A DNA stretch of 64,000 nucleotides from Leptidea sinapis (GCF_905404315.1 NC_066269.1:12778501-12842500); one strand, 5' to 3'; numbered from the stretch's first letter, positions 32,201 to 44,954 are shown. The notes: generated by a model from the sequence alone, not told the origin. Program-made: numbers and translations.

Positions 32201-33309
32201 CCTGACCCTTTCATAAATTTCGGTTACAAATTTAATTTATTTAAACAAATGTTTAAGTGTAGAACTTGAGTGTTGCTCCTAGCTTGAAGAATTGAGAGTA
32301 AACTGTATTTTACATAAAAGATACATAGACACCTCTTTTGTGTCAGCAATATTAAGTTCACTCGGTCATAATTAACTTAGTGTATCTGCTTAATTAAGCA
32401 ACGGACCGGAGCGATCCTCACAGAATATAAATAACTGCAAAGTAAAGCTATATTTAATAAAAAATAACAAAAATCAAAATACAAGTTATATTTTAAACAG
32501 ATACTTCAAAACCCAAGCTACAAATATTAAAGTTAGTTTATCTATTTTTTTACATAACCAACTTATAATAAAGGTGTTCAAACTAAAATTATGATCACCA
32601 ATTACAATAATTAAGTAAATAGTATAAAACAATAAAAAAACAATTTTTGTTGTAAATTTTAATCAAAATTAAAAAAAAAATCATAACCTTTGTTAATTTT
32701 AACGTCTAGATAGACTGCGACAGCTGAAAACATCGAAAAAAATAGCGGCGAACTGATAACCTCTATTTTCGGCAACGACGCACACTAAATCAACGTGACA
32801 TACATATCGCGAGTGTAAGACGTAACTTATCTCGCACTTCTGCTCTTTCATAAGGTCATAATTATAATTTCATTAAAGTACTATTTAAGATATTATCAAT
32901 ACCCGCTCTACTTAAATTCTTGTCTTAAATAGAAAATGTTTTTCATTCGGTGTTATTTTATTGTATCCCATGGGTCCTATATGTACCCTTCAGACAACAG
33001 TGTCTCTCTCAGAGTAGGCGGGGTAAAACTAACTTTGTGCCATTGTATTAAAGTGACAAATATATTTTTTATGTCACCTGTCAGGTAACTTTGTCAATAT
33101 TGATAACTCAAGGGCTCTCTTCTATCCCCTATGGTACTTGAAAGAAACAATTTCAATCTAGAGTTGGAGCGAATTACTCTATGAATAAAACGATATTATA
33201 AAATATAATGGGGCAGTTGATGCTCTAAATAAATGTACTCATAATAATTTTAAAAATATTATAATGTAGGTCACGAAATATGTTAGTTAAGCTTTTAATG
33301 ATAAACAAT
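32201..33309. other. unassigned AT-rich stretch
   Basis: No gene or known repeat recognised. Confidence 0.5.
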
Positions 33310-33700
33310 ATGTTATGTTTTTAAAGTGATAACCCTTACTTCTGGGATTATTACACAAATAAAAATTGAAAAAAAAACTTTATGAACGATGCGTGAATCG
33401 AACCCACGACCTCTCGCGTTCCATGCGAGTGCTCTTCCAACTGAGCTAACCGTTCGAGTGACGTATCCTCATAGAATCTTGTATGCTTTGTTCAACTCTT
33501 AGGTTGTGGCTTCGTCTACAGGAGCTACTTAACAGTTGATAACCTTCTCAACCCCATTAATTGCATATTAGGAAATTGGCTTAAAAATCTAAACAATTTT
33601 TGTATTAAAGTGAAACCCATCAATTCTAGAATTAATAAATATACAAATTAAATTTGTAACCAAAATTTATGAACGATGCGGGACTATAACCTGCGCCTAG
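33310..33700 (-). mobile_element. SINE-B, tandem units
   Basis: A complete tRNA-like unit (33382-33456), then the body, then the start of a second tRNA-like unit (33666 onward) about 284 bp away in the same orientation. The second is truncated at about 33700. Confidence 0.8.
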
Positions 33701-33823
33701 GTTACATTTACATTTACATTTGAAGTAATATTTAGTTTTTGTTTCTTTACACAATATTTATTTGTGTATTTCTTACATTATAAGAACAATTTTCTAAGGA
33801 CAAACATATTAGAATACTGTTTC

Positions 33824-34359
33824 ACCAGTGGGAGGCTCCTTTGCACAGGATGCCGGCAAGATTATTTTAGTAAATTACTAGTGTAAAAGTAGATTATTAA
33901 TGTAAACATTACTGTGTTTCACTCTGAAGGGCGCCGTACCAAATGAAATTACTAGGCAAATGAGACTTAACATCTTACGTCTCAAGGTGACGAGCGAAAT
34001 TGTAGTGACGCTCAGAATATATATTATTATAGTGACGCTCAGAATAATATATATTATACCAGTGGGAGGCTCCTTTGCACAGGATGCCGGCTAGAATGTG
34101 GGTACCACAACGGCGCCTATTTCTACCGTGAAGCAGTAATGTGTAAGCATTACTGTGTTTTGGTCTGAAGGGCGCCGTAGCTAGTGATTACTGGGCAATG
34201 GGACTTAACATCTTACGTCTCAAGGTGACGAGCGCTGTTGTAGTGCCGCTCAGAATTTTTGGGGTTTTCAAGAATCCTGAGCGGCACTGCATTGTAATAG
34301 GCAGGGCGTATCAATTACCATCAGCTGAACGTCATGCCCTTATTTTCATTAAAAAAAAA
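33824..34359 (+). mobile_element. family L: truncated copy followed by complete copy
   Basis: The first copy runs from CCAGTGGGAGGC (33824) to GACGCTCAGAATAT (~34019). A duplicated AGTGACGCTCAGAATA.TAT linker follows, then a complete copy from 34058 to the A tail at 34359. Confidence 0.85.
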
Positions 34360-34827
34360 CATAGAAAGGCTAACAAACAAGTTGTTTACTTCAAGCAAAG
34401 CACCAATTTGTTCCCAATAGTGTTCCTGTTTCCCGACACGTTCCTTTACTCTACAATATTAGCTCAGAAGTTTTCGTCGCACTCTACATTCTGATTGCAC
34501 AAACGTTAAATTTAACCGGCCACACCACGACCCGCGCAGAAAATCCGTATTTTAAATAAAAGGCACAACGAATTTGTGAGATTTCTTTGAAAATACCCAA
34601 ATGTAATTGACGAACGCGAGGCGCAACGGCGCAATTTTATTAAATTACGGATGAAATGTTTTACGAACTTTTTCACTTTAATAAAATTTCTTTTCTCTCG
34701 TTTTCAGCAACTGACAAATAAATGGCATAAATAATGTATTGGGAAAGAGCTCATTTAAACAATTGAATGCTTTTGTTAGAATTCGATAAAAAGTGCAGAC
34801 ATTTGTAAAAATATTCAATTATATGTT
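34360..34827. other. unassigned AT-rich stretch
   Basis: Nothing recognised. Confidence 0.5.
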
Positions 34828-35139
34828 TACTGGCGGTAGGCTCCTTTGCACAGGATGCCGGCTAGATTATGGGTACCACAACGGTGCCTATTTCTGCCGT
34901 GAAGCAATAATGTGTAAACATTATTGTGTTTTGGTGTGAAGGGTGCCGTTAGTGAAATTACCGGGATAATGAGGCTTAACATCTGATGTCTAATTGTGAT
35001 GAGCGCAAGAGTAGTGCCGTTAAAAATTTTAGTGGTTTTTCAAAAATCCTGAGCGGCACTGCATTGTAATGGGCAGGGCGTATCAATTACTATCAGCTGA
35101 ACGTCCTGCTCTTCTTGTTCCATAGTGTCATAAAAAAAT
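34828..35139 (+). mobile_element. family L repeat, near complete
   Basis: Head GGCTCCTTTGCACAGGATGC, tail TCATAAAAAAATA. Confidence 0.85.
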
Positions 35140-36165
35140 AATTATAAATAAATATATATATACTGGGCGTCCCACGGCTATGCCACATGAAGGATAAGTG
35201 CCTGAAATATTATAGATGAAACAATTTACTGAAAGTAGTCTTTATTTTAATTTAAATAACAATTTAAACTACGTTGATAGAATTTAAATTGATTGCCTGG
35301 TGGAACTGAGAATCGAACGCGCTACACGAGAAAAAAAAATACCCTGTCGCTTTATCATACCGATCGAAAGGATGAAGCCTTTGGCTTGGAAGCATATGGC
35401 TTTTAATTACGTCATAACATAGCATTAAAAATAAATGAAAGAACATCTAATTGAACATTCGATTTAAACAATTGAGATTATCATGTTCGATTCCCGGATC
35501 AATCTGGAAATTATTTAAAAATCTACGAATGCAGTTTAAATAGTTTTATAAATTAAAAATTATTTTCAGTAAAATATTGCATCTAGAATATTTAAGAACA
35601 GAAATCGGAAATAAGTAATCAAAGTTAATGAGTTAAAAATGAAACAAAAACGTATTATTTAATTATTTTTAATGTAGTAATAAAATTATAAGGATTAACA
35701 TCGTATTTGCGTAAACAGCTTTTATATTACCGCCTTATAATGGATTTTTTTTTAAAGTATTAAAATTGATATAGTATTTTATCCTTAAGAGATAGACATA
35801 TGCCATCTTTTCTTCTTTCATATAGACTTTTCTGTAGACCTGTACAAGACAGTCAACTCTACCATACATTAATGTCTACTGTGCAATTTGGTTATACCTC
35901 AAAAGGCTTAAAAAGCGTTTTCATTGAAAGCTCCCAGGCGGCTTATTTTTCCGACACCTCCAACAAATATCGTTATTGTTTAGAAATATGTATACAAAAA
36001 CTTAACTAATTATACACTAAAGCCTCCATCCTCCTCTATAAAACCAAGCTATCCATTGGTGAAAACAGCATGAAAATCAGTGCTATAGTTTTTGAGTTTA
36101 TCGCGAACAGAAAGACAGACAGACTATGTTTAATAATTAGATATTATAAAACAAAGTCTCTAACA
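35140..36165. other. unassigned stretch
   Basis: No gene supported. A tRNA-like fragment (TGGAACTGAGAATCGAACGC, 35300-35319) and a CAGTGCTATAGTTTTTGAG fragment (36078) may be old repeat pieces. Confidence 0.4.
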
Positions 36166-36478
36166 TACAAATAAAATTTGAAAAACAAAATTTTATGTAC
36201 GATGCGGGACTCGAACCCACGACCTCCGGCTTTCCGTGCAGGTACTCTAACCAACTGAGCTAACTGTTCGAGTGACGTATCGTTATAAAATCTTGTATGC
36301 TTTGTTCAATTCTCAGGTTGTGGCTTCATCTATCTTAGCTCAGTTGGTTAGAGCACCGGCACGGAACGCCGGAGGCCATGGGTTCGAGTCCCGCACCGTT
36401 CATAAAATTTTATTTCTCAAATTTTATTTGTGAATTAATACTAGAAGCGAAGGTTATCACTTTAAAAACATAAAAAAT
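36166..36478. mobile_element. SINE-B inverted dimer
   Basis: A minus-strand tRNA-like unit (36196-36273) with its flank is followed at once by a plus-strand unit lacking its first bases (36335-36403), then the plus-strand flank. The plus unit has a perfect 5-bp anticodon stem (CCGGC/GCCGG) around loop ACGGAAC. Confidence 0.8.
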
Positions 36479-36493
36479 TGTTTATATCTATAA

Positions 36494-36873
36494 TCTTCTA
36501 TATATATAAAAATGAACTGCTGTTCGTTAGTCTCGCTAAAACTCGAGAACGGCTGGAACGATTTGGCAAATTTAGGTCTTGAATTATTTGTGGAAGTCCA
36601 GGGAAGGTTTAAAAGGTGAATAAATAGGAAAATGCTGCTAAATTAAATAAAAACAACAAATTCGTTTTTCCTTTGATGTGTCCATACATAATTTCTATGA
36701 GAGAATTTATTGACGCACGGTTTGACAGTTCTGCTGTGAAACAATTTCATTACGACAGCATGGTGCATATTTTACGTTTTTAATTTTTGATGTTATGATA
36801 TATTATTGAGAAATTCACATAAAAACATTATTTTATTTATTATATACAGAACAACGTCTGTCGGGTCAGCTAG
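36494..36873 (+). mobile_element. non-autonomous Helitron
   Basis: 5' TCTTCTATATATATAAAAATG preceded by A; 3' end GTCGGGTCAGCTAG followed by T. The TC...CTAG ends, A/T flanks and lack of target duplication are the Helitron pattern. No Rep/helicase is present. Confidence 0.8.
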
Positions 36874-37989
36874 TATACAATATTTATAAGGCACTTCTAA
36901 ACTTATTTTTATACTAGTCCTATTTAATCCTCAATGTCAGTAGAAACAGGTAGAGACTAAGCTCGTAACACTAGATCAAAGAAAATAGAGCTTCCGGAAT
37001 ACTTATCCTCAGCAAAGGCTGAATCTCAATTGGACAATTCGAGGCTTTTATTGGATGCTCGCAAACGTCTTCTTGAAATAAGTTCGTCTTGGAATTCCTT
37101 GCAAATTTATATCAGCTCGCTTTTTCTAGCTGGCACTATTGGGGAAATATAAATTGCAATACTTGAGATCCGGGATTCTTTTATTCCGCTATTCTTTAAT
37201 GAAAAATGTTAGCCATAGTTTCCGCCTACTATTACTTGATTTTTCTTTTGTTTTATCAATGGTTAACATTTATAAAAGTTATATTGGATCTTTTTGGTAC
37301 GATACTTTCATTGTATTAGCTTTTCCACAGTTAATAATAATAAAAATTGTGAAATTTCATATTTAAAGATATTCGAGTCGAATTCTTCGCGAATAATAAT
37401 TTAATTTTTAATTTTCTCATTGAATTCTAGTGAAATATAAATTATTCAGTTATATATTTTAAAATAAGTTTTGATACATATAGTAGTAGTATATAGTAGT
37501 TTGCAAGATTTATTGTTTTTCGGTTTGAAAAGCATCGTAGCTTATGATATAACTTTTAAAATCCGTGAATTAATCATCATTGAGTAGATTTTGTGGCCAT
37601 TTGCGATTTTTTATCAGTTTGAATTCACCAAATGATAGATTTGAGTTTATTTTACATAATATAATATTTGAGGTCTTCAATTACTCACAGATTCCATCAC
37701 CAAAAGTATATGTTCGTTTTTATAAGTCTCTTGAAAATAAATAATTAAGAATTCTTTTACATTCTTACTGGCAACGGAATACCAGAGGAAACAGTCGTTA
37801 TTTCACTATGCAATTTGAAAGTATAAGATTATTTGTGTCAAGCCACGATTTTACAAAATAATTAAAAATTGCATTTAGAAATGACTTTTTGGCACGAAGA
37901 TAAGGAAGGGAGGAAAGTGGAGGAAGTTGTTGTTTTAAAGTTAAAATTATTCTAATAACAACAGATGTTTAATACCGTTAATCTGAGAA
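36874..37989. other. unassigned AT-rich stretch
   Basis: No gene or repeat recognised. Confidence 0.5.
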
Positions 37990-38680
37990 TTATGACATAA
38001 AAAAAGTTAACGCATATAAAACTGGGTATAAATGTCATCAATGTGGAACAATAAGAAATTCGATCATATTTTATACAAGGGATGGATACTGGGTCTCAAA
38101 ATTTCGAGCGATTGCCAATTTCGTGGTCATCTGGAGGGCAAAACCAAATTGGCTTCGAAGAAACTGGGCGCCATTAATAGAGCATGGCAATACTTTAAGC
38201 CGGCCCACATTCTAGCGCTCTACAAAGCGCAGGTCCGGCCACATATATATATTTCTGTCATCTCTGGTCTGGCACACTCCAGTATCAGCTGGATCCATTT
38301 GACCGCGTGCACCGCAGAGCAGCTCGAATTGTCAGGGACCCAGTGCTCTGTGAACGGCTGGAACACTTGGCGTTGCGTAGAGACTAAGAGCTGTTTCATC
38401 TGATTCCTGCCACCGAATTGCATCTTCGCACGATACGCCACAAATTAGGATATCATCCCCACCATCTGGATGTGTGGCGGTCCTCCACAGTGCGCTTCTC
38501 AAGGAGCTTTCTTCCACATACTACAAAGCTGTGGAATGAGCTTCCTTGTGCGGTGTTTCTGGGACGATACGACATGGGTGATTCCTCTGGAGTTGCAAGA
38601 GAATGTGGGTGGTTGTGATCACTAAACACCAGGTGACCCGTACGCTGGTTTGTCCTCCTTTTTCCATAAAAAAAATATAA
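37990..38680 (+). pseudogene. LINE ORF2 C-terminus and 3' UTR, frameshifted
   Basis: Reads ILGLKISSDCQF, KLASKKLGAINRAWQYF, ALYKAQVRPH in one frame, then in others VHRRAARIV, LHLRTIRHKLGYHPHHLDVW and LPHTTKLWNELP. This order is that of the post-RT region of Jockey/CR1-type ORF2. At least two frameshifts. The trailer CACCAGGTGACCCGTACGCT ends in ATAAAAAAA. A related trailer is at 63640. Confidence 0.8.
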
Positions 38681-39651
38681 CCACAGGATCTGTTGCTAAT
38701 GACTATCTACAAAGCTTATAATTGCATTCTATATTATAACTTATGCCAAGATTCATAAATGTTGATTCGATTGAATACACGATTGAAAAGCTTGACGACA
38801 TATTTAAAAAGATGTAATACGTATTTTAGTCTGAAATTTTAATTCCGCCAATATTTGTCTAATATAATAACTTAACAATTCGACACGTGTTTCGCCTCTA
38901 CACGAGGCATTCTCAGGACATGTTGAGTCAAGCGATTTTGGTGACAGACAAGTGGCGGAACTAACACTAAAGAAAACTCAAATTATTTGGATAATTATGG
39001 ATTTCCGCAAAGTAACGCCTACTTCAATAGATACTGAATAGAATAGATATTTATAAAATATACATTATTCATGTATAATATTATTGATAACTATTTGTCC
39101 ATAGATATGGATTTAATTATTTTGTTTCATTATTTTGTAGATATTTTCATTCGTTATTTTATTTCCACAGATATAAATATTAAAAAATTGTCATGCAATC
39201 CATTTAGGGTAAATAGATTTCATCATAGGCAAAAATCTCATGAAAATACTTTTTTTTAATTTGAAATCAATTTCATAATTAAGATATGGTTAATTGAACG
39301 TTGTAACATTGAGCTGATCTAATAATGGATAGCGGAGATAGAAGAGAAATTAAATATTAACATTAAAATACAGTTTAGAGACTGTCCTCGAATTGTGCGT
39401 GTTATGATGTGAAATAATATTAGCAGTGATGTGGTTTGCAGCTGTGCTGTATTTCATCTTCAGACTGGGTAAGTTTATTTATCATAATATTATACTGTAG
39501 TTGAAGTGAAACTTCTTTATCGACGTACGAGAGAAATTTTGTACCAACGTCGTCACGATTTTCGGTTACGCGCCATCTTGTTCTCTTACTCAAAGTTCAG
39601 TACAGTGACGTAAATAATAATAAATTAGTTTGAAAGTGATAAAATAAAAAG
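38681..39651. other. unassigned stretch with possible repeat fragment
   Basis: 38877-38960 (ACACGTGTTTCGCCTCTACAC) resembles a dispersed insect repeat, but no second copy is in this window. The rest is AT-rich. GAAGTGAAACTTCTTTAT at 39502 has an inverted match at 40001-40018. Confidence 0.35.
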
Positions 39652-39955
39652 TCTGAAAACAAAATTTTATGAATGATGCGGGACTCGAACCCGCGACCTC
39701 ACGTGTTCGGTTTGTTTTCAGTTTTATTTGTGTAATTAATCCCAGAAGTGAGGGTTATAACTTCAAAAACATAACAAATTGTTTAGATATGCAATACTGA
39801 CATCTCAAGTCAATTTCCTAATATGCAAATATTGGGGTTGAGCATGTTATAAACTGTAAAGTAGATGCTGTAGATGAAGCCACAACCTGAGAGTTGAACT
39901 AAGCATACAAGATTTCATAAACGATACGTAACTCAAACGGTTATAACATATCTAT
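39652..39955. mobile_element. SINE-B, rearranged copy
   Basis: A truncated minus-strand tRNA-like unit (39671-39710) is joined to the plus-strand flank and body. It ends at the start of a plus-strand tRNA-like unit (CAAACGGTTA, ~39942), which is then lost. Confidence 0.7.
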
Positions 39956-40059
39956 TCAATTTCTGTAAAGTTGTAAATGGTAGAAAAATGATATATCATA
40001 AAGAAGTTTCACTTCTTGCCTGTGTTCACACACATATATTACACATATTAAAGATCAAA

Positions 40060-40670
40060 AAAGTTTGTTCTGCTTAATAAGATACATAACAGCTTTAAGG
40101 GTAAATGTATACACTTCTATAATAAAGTCCCAGCCACTGTTCAGGCATTATCTATAAATAAATTTAAATGTTTTATAAAAAGTGGCTCTGTCGTAAATCC
40201 TATTACTCCACTGCTGAATATCTAATCTTCTTTTCTTAAATCTTATTTTATAGCGATAGAAATGACTGTACAATATTGTATATTTTTATTGAAAATAGCG
40301 CAAAAAAAGAATGCTGGGAGAGTTTCTTGCGCCGCTTCTTCCCACTCAGAGCGCCATTTGTTTCCGAAGCGGTAGTAGTTTCTAGTACTTTATTAGTAAT
40401 GACATCAAAAGGATCAATTCAATCAAATTCAATCTTTTTAGATTCTTTTCTTTTTCTACTATTTTTGATGGTCACTTTTAAGACCTTTAACAAAAGGAAC
40501 CGTGTTGTCTACAGCTGCTGTCAACAGGTCGACTTGGTAGGTACCTACTGAAAATCAGTGTTGGAAATCAATTCCAAAAATGCTGAGTGGGTGTCCTTTA
40601 CATGACGCCGTATTTTTTATTTGTTAATTTTACTATGTATATATGTTGTCTTGAATAAATGCATACTTGA
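40060..40670 (+). pseudogene. LINE 3' end (ORF2 C-terminus plus UTR)
   Basis: KIHNSFKG-like reading (ATACATAACAGCTTTAAGGG), then TTGCGCCGCTTCTTCCCACT-type UTR. Shares long blocks with 47040-47590 and 61797-62055. Ends near a GTCTTGAATAAATGC trailer. Confidence 0.7.
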
Positions 40671-40899
40671 CTGTACTATATATTTTTAATGTAAAAAGGT
40701 TTTAACGTGGTTGAAATTTTTTCTGAAGATGTATGAGATAAGATTTTTTTAACGCACTCGATACCATTATGAGAAATAACGTTAAAAATGTTTTGTACAC
40801 AGAAACAAATAAAAAAAATATTAATTCACTTTGATCGAAATTTGTGTCTTATGAATGTCAAGGATTTTATCACCACTTAGGAAAATTTAAGTAAACTTT

Positions 40900-41245
40900 G
40901 ATAATGTGAAGAAGTGGCAAGAAACTTATTGCCACACTTTTAAATCTACATTTACAGTTTCAGTATTTTACATTACATTTCATAAAATGATGCACCAAAA
41001 TTACTCAAAAGTGATTATTAGTGATGAATCAATTCGTATACACTGTGAGGTAAAGGTATTGGCGAGCAGTTATAATATAATGTTCAATTATATTATATAT
41101 CTAAAAATATAGCACATAGCTGGGGCTCCAAACTTGTAATTTAGTTCAAGGTTCCTTAAATTACTAAGTCTAGTATTAACAAGGCAGTTTTGGAAATGTC
41201 ATTCCTGATGCCATATATATATTCAAATTCAAAAAAATTTAGTTA
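40900..41245 (+). mobile_element. possible LINE trailer fragment
   Basis: GTGGCAAGAAACTTATTGCC and ATTCAAATTCAAAA near the end look like a LINE 3' UTR with a hexamer-type tail. Low support. Confidence 0.35.
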
Positions 41246-41925
41246 TTCTCCATAAGAAGTTATCATTTCAATAAAATATGCTTGATTAGGTAAGGGAATA
41301 AATGAATAACTGTAATAAGACACTAAGGTCTCCACCTATAAACAATAAGCTCACAACAAATCAAATGTTACCATCAAAAAATAAGCCAGCTTAAAATGTA
41401 ATATACAAAGTGTACTGAAGAAAGCTTACGTTTCATGTTTTACACAAAATACGAATTCTCGAAGCTAAGAGAAAATTTTACTCAATAAAGCGGGGAACCG
41501 TTTTAATACATCATGAAAATTTAGTGCGAGGGGTGGCCATTCATTTCCCGTTTATTTTTTGTTGGATAGTTCATAGCTTTAGGCTCATCGGTTTGCTTCC
41601 TTGGTCCGTAAAATTCCTGAAATTGCTACCAAATAATCGTATAAAAGACAGCTATTGAAGTTGTGATTGTAGATGACTTACTTGGATTTCATTCTAAGCT
41701 TATCCAGTAAGCATCGGACATTTTTATATATAGGTATTTGTACTTATCTTATAATGTTCGTGTTACTAGAGAAATAAAATACCTCACAAATATGTGCGTA
41801 TTTAAATAATTAAAATTGAGAAAGATCTTTCTGAAACGTAATTAATCTGATCATGAAAAATGAAATAGTTAATATATCGTTTTTTTTTTTTTGATAAACA
41901 GATTGTATAAATATATATATTTCCA
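41246..41925. other. unassigned AT-rich stretch
   Basis: Nothing recognised. Confidence 0.5.
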
Positions 41926-42120
41926 GCCATTCCCGTCCGCTTCGCTAGGCGAATTTCAAAAGGAAATAAATAAATGAAAGAACGTTGGAATTCGAAATAT
42001 AAGTAGCCATAAACCATCTAGGATAAATTTCGCATTGAAAAGTGGTAGTTTCATGTCGATACGATCAGTGGCTTAGGCGTGATTGAGCCTCAAACAAAGA
42101 CCATTTTCATTATATATATA
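41926..42120 (-). mobile_element. non-autonomous Helitron (same family as 44396)
   Basis: Shares ATAAACCATCTAG.ATAAAT, GGTAGTTTCATGTCGATACG and AGGCGTGATTG.GCCTCAAAC with 44396-44599. The 3' CTAG is mutated. Confidence 0.65.
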
Positions 42121-42139
42121 ATATATCTTTAACATATTC

Positions 42140-42235
42140 AATAAATCTTTGTCCAGGTATCCATAGTAGAGGCTATGCATAGTTTGGGGAATTTGTGGAA
42201 GAGTGTCTCAAAATTATTTTTATAAATAATATTTC
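42140..42235 (+). mobile_element. SINE-A 3' fragment
   Basis: ATCCATAGTAGAGGCTATGC.TAGTTTGGGG and an A/T-rich tail. The head is missing. Confidence 0.6.
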
Positions 42236-42624
42236 AATGTAGAGTCAGACGAAATATGGGCGACAGTAATTATTTTAACAGAGTGAAGCTTTATTTACAT
42301 AGTTTTTTGACACAGTCCTTATATCAGATAAATTAAACTTCTAGGTTTAAGGTCGGTGCTGCCTGCTTGGTTCTAGACGAAGCTGGCCTGCTCAAAGTCA
42401 CGCGTGGCGAGTGTAGGTACCTGCCTGGCTTGGGACCGACTTCAAACATGTCAATACTTAGCACATATAAACAAGCGTATTTTATTAAAATGAAAGGTAT
42501 AAGATTTGTATAAGAGGTTTATTACTTTTCAGTTTTTGAAGTTTATGAAGTCGAAAAAAAATTTTTAGTGTCATTAATCAGGGAAACTATAAGATTTCGT
42601 TGCTTTTTATTGTCATATATTAGA

Positions 42625-42968
42625 CTAGCTGACCCGGCAAACGTTGTTTTGCCATATAAAGTATAATTTACGCGATAGTTTTATAAGTAATAAAATATTG
42701 CCTATATTATAGCCTGTACATCATTTTGTTCTATTGTCAATAGTTTTTGCAGCGCACGCAAAAATAGGTTTTCGATTTTACACCTTGTGTTACAAAATAG
42801 CAATTTTATTACGGATCCCTAATTTTGAAAAAAAACATAGCCTATAGCCTTCCTCGATAAATGGACTACCCAACACTGAAAGAATCATTCAAATCGGACC
42901 AGTAGTACCAGAGATTAGCGCGTTCAAACAAACAAACAAACACTGCAGCTTTATAATATTAGTATAGA
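42625..42968 (-). mobile_element. non-autonomous Helitron inserted in family N
   Basis: On the minus strand: A|TCTATACTAATATTATAAAG at the 5' end and GTTTGCCGGGTCAGCTAG|T at the 3' end. No coding capacity. Confidence 0.8.
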
Positions 42969-43155
42969 TTAGATGGTATTTTTTTAAGAAGCCATGCGTA
43001 GGCCTACGCAAGTTTCCGCGTGCCTTAAACAATATGGATCCCCTATTTCACGTTCTTGTGAGACACTTAAATATCGTGAAAAACGTTTGTTAGCTGTGAA
43101 CAGGTAGCCTAAGACCCACTTATTGGCAAACGGGTAAGTAATAATAATACATAAT

Positions 43156-43380
43156 ATGTTATGTTTTTTAAAGTGATAACCCTCACTTCTAGGATTAATA
43201 CACAAATAAAATTTGTAAACGAAATTTTATGAGAGTTGAACAAAGCAAACAGAATTTTATAACTAGGCGTTACTCGAACGGTTAGCTCAATTGGTTAGAG
43301 CAGCGGGACGGAACGCCAGAGGTCGTGGGTTCGAATCCCGCATCGTTCATAAAATTTTGTTTTTCAAATTTTATTTGTAT
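43156..43380 (+). mobile_element. SINE-B insertion with 13-bp target duplication
   Basis: AATAATACATAAT at 43143-43155 is repeated exactly at 43381-43393, and the family N copy at 30036 shows the empty site. The element starts with reversed family flank, then a plus-strand tRNA-like unit (43274-43349) and ends TTTTATTTGTAT. The long target duplication points to LINE-driven retroposition. Confidence 0.8.
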
Positions 43381-43711
43381 AATAATACATAATCAATATA
43401 AACAAAAACTCCTAAACAAGCAGTACACAAACTATAATAGCATCATCCACGTAAAAAAATATTCATAAAATGAAAACTACTGGACCGAACTATGTCAAAT
43501 TTTTATGTGACCAAATGGCAAACATTCCGCATGAAACAATAGAATCACGAAAATCGGATCATAAATCTCAGCGTAATCGGTGTACATACATAAAAAAATA
43601 CTAATCGAATTTAGAACCTCCTCCTTTTCGAAGTTGGTTAAAAACGAATGTTTGTTAGTTACGGATACTTTTCAAATCGGCTGGAACAATTTTATCGGGT
43701 TAAGTAGGTTT

Positions 43712-44004
43712 ACCAGTAGGAGGCTCCTTTGCACATGATGCCGTCTAGATTATGGGCACCACAACGGGAACTACTTCTGCCGTAACGCAGTAATATGTAA
43801 GTATTACTGTGTTTGTTTGTAAAATTACTGGGCAAATGAGACTTAACATCTTATGTCTCAAGTTAACGAGCGCAGTTGTAGTGCCGCTCAGAACTTTTAG
43901 GTTTTTCAATAATCCTGAGCGGCGCTGCATTGTAATATGCAGGGCGTATCAATTACCATTATTTGGACGTCCAGTTCGTCTCATCACTTATTTTCATAAA
44001 AAAA
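43712..44004 (+). mobile_element. family L repeat
   Basis: Head CCAGTAGGAGGCTCCTTTGC, short internal deletion, hairpin GTGCCGCTCAG / CTGAGCGGC, tail TTTTCATAAAAAAAG. Confidence 0.85.
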
Positions 44005-44395
44005 GTTGTTCTGTACCAAGCAATAATCAAAACAATGAAGCAACAAACGCTGTTTATAAGTACGTGATAAATCAATCAAATTTTCTAGAATCCATCAGCT
44101 AGTTTTCCACCACACACTTCATTAGATCATTTGGTAATATCCGAGTTGATGTTTTAATTACAAACTGATAAGTTTTAGTTAGATCAATACGTAACAAGGA
44201 TCAGAGTGAATTATTAATGCTTTTGAAATTGTTACTAGTGGTACGTGAGGAGTGTTTGCAAAACTTGAATCGACGCATCGGGAATAGAGATGCAAATACT
44301 CTAAGAGGAACTCGGTGAATAAATGATTTTGTTATATCATTTCTACTGTGAAAGTTCACTGCATTCTTTTATTTTGATCTGAAACCTAGCCGTTC

Positions 44396-44599
44396 CCATC
44401 CGTTTCACCGGGCGAATTTTAAAAGGAAATAAATTAAATTTTATTCATATTATTACAAATACAAAAAAAAAATAACCATAAACCATCTAGTATAAATCTC
44501 GTATCGAATGGTGGTAGTTTCATGTCGATACGATCAGTGGTTTAGGCGTGATTGTGCCTCAAACAAAGACCATTTTCATTATATATATTATATAGAAGA
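44396..44599 (-). mobile_element. non-autonomous Helitron
   Basis: On the minus strand, 5' A|TCTTCTATATAATATATATA; 3' end GGGAACGGCTAG. Same family as 41926-42120. Confidence 0.7.
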
Positions 44600-44720
44600 T
44601 ATCTTTTACGTATCCAATAACTAAGTATCCACTAGTACTGTAATATTATATTTGTTAGAAATAGAAACTTTTGATTATCATTTAACTATCCTATAAATTG
44701 GCGACCTATCCCAGTCCCTA

Positions 44721-44845
44721 GCCCAGTGATTAGTGATCCTGTCTACTTGGCTAGAAGTCCCGGGTTCGAATTCCGGTAGGTGCAAACATTTATGTGATGA
44801 ATATGGATGTTTGTTTCCGAGTCATGGATATTGTTATGTATGTTT
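44721..44845 (+). mobile_element. SINE-A 5' half
   Basis: Head GCCCAGTGATTAGTGATCCT, B box GGGTTCGAATTCC, body to TATGTATGTTTTA. It then runs into Helitron-like sequence. Confidence 0.75.
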
Positions 44846-44940
44846 TAGGCGTGATTGATCACGCCTAAACCACTGATCCTCCTCCGTCTCAAACAAAGAC
44901 CATTTTAATTATATATAAATAGACAAAGCTGGCCGGACAG
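44844..44940 (-). mobile_element. Helitron fragment with short palindromic junction
   Basis: TTTAGGCGTGAT-TG-ATCACGCCTAAA at 44844-44869 is a perfect inverted repeat made from the internal Helitron block. CTCAAACAAAGACCATTTT follows. Confidence 0.65.
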
Positions 44941-44954
44941 ACTTCGTTCTGTCA

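Larger units (their letters stand above)
42565..43640 (+). repeat. family N repeat, copy split by two insertions
   Basis: Segments 42565-42622, 42985-43155 and 43381-43640 align in order with 30036-30515. Between them lie a Helitron (42625-42968) and a SINE-B (43156-43380). Confidence 0.8.

Noticed and set aside
39502..40018. MITE with termini GAAGTGAAACTTCTTTAT
   Set aside because: The shared 18 bases are themselves partly palindromic and no target duplication is visible, so the pairing may be chance.
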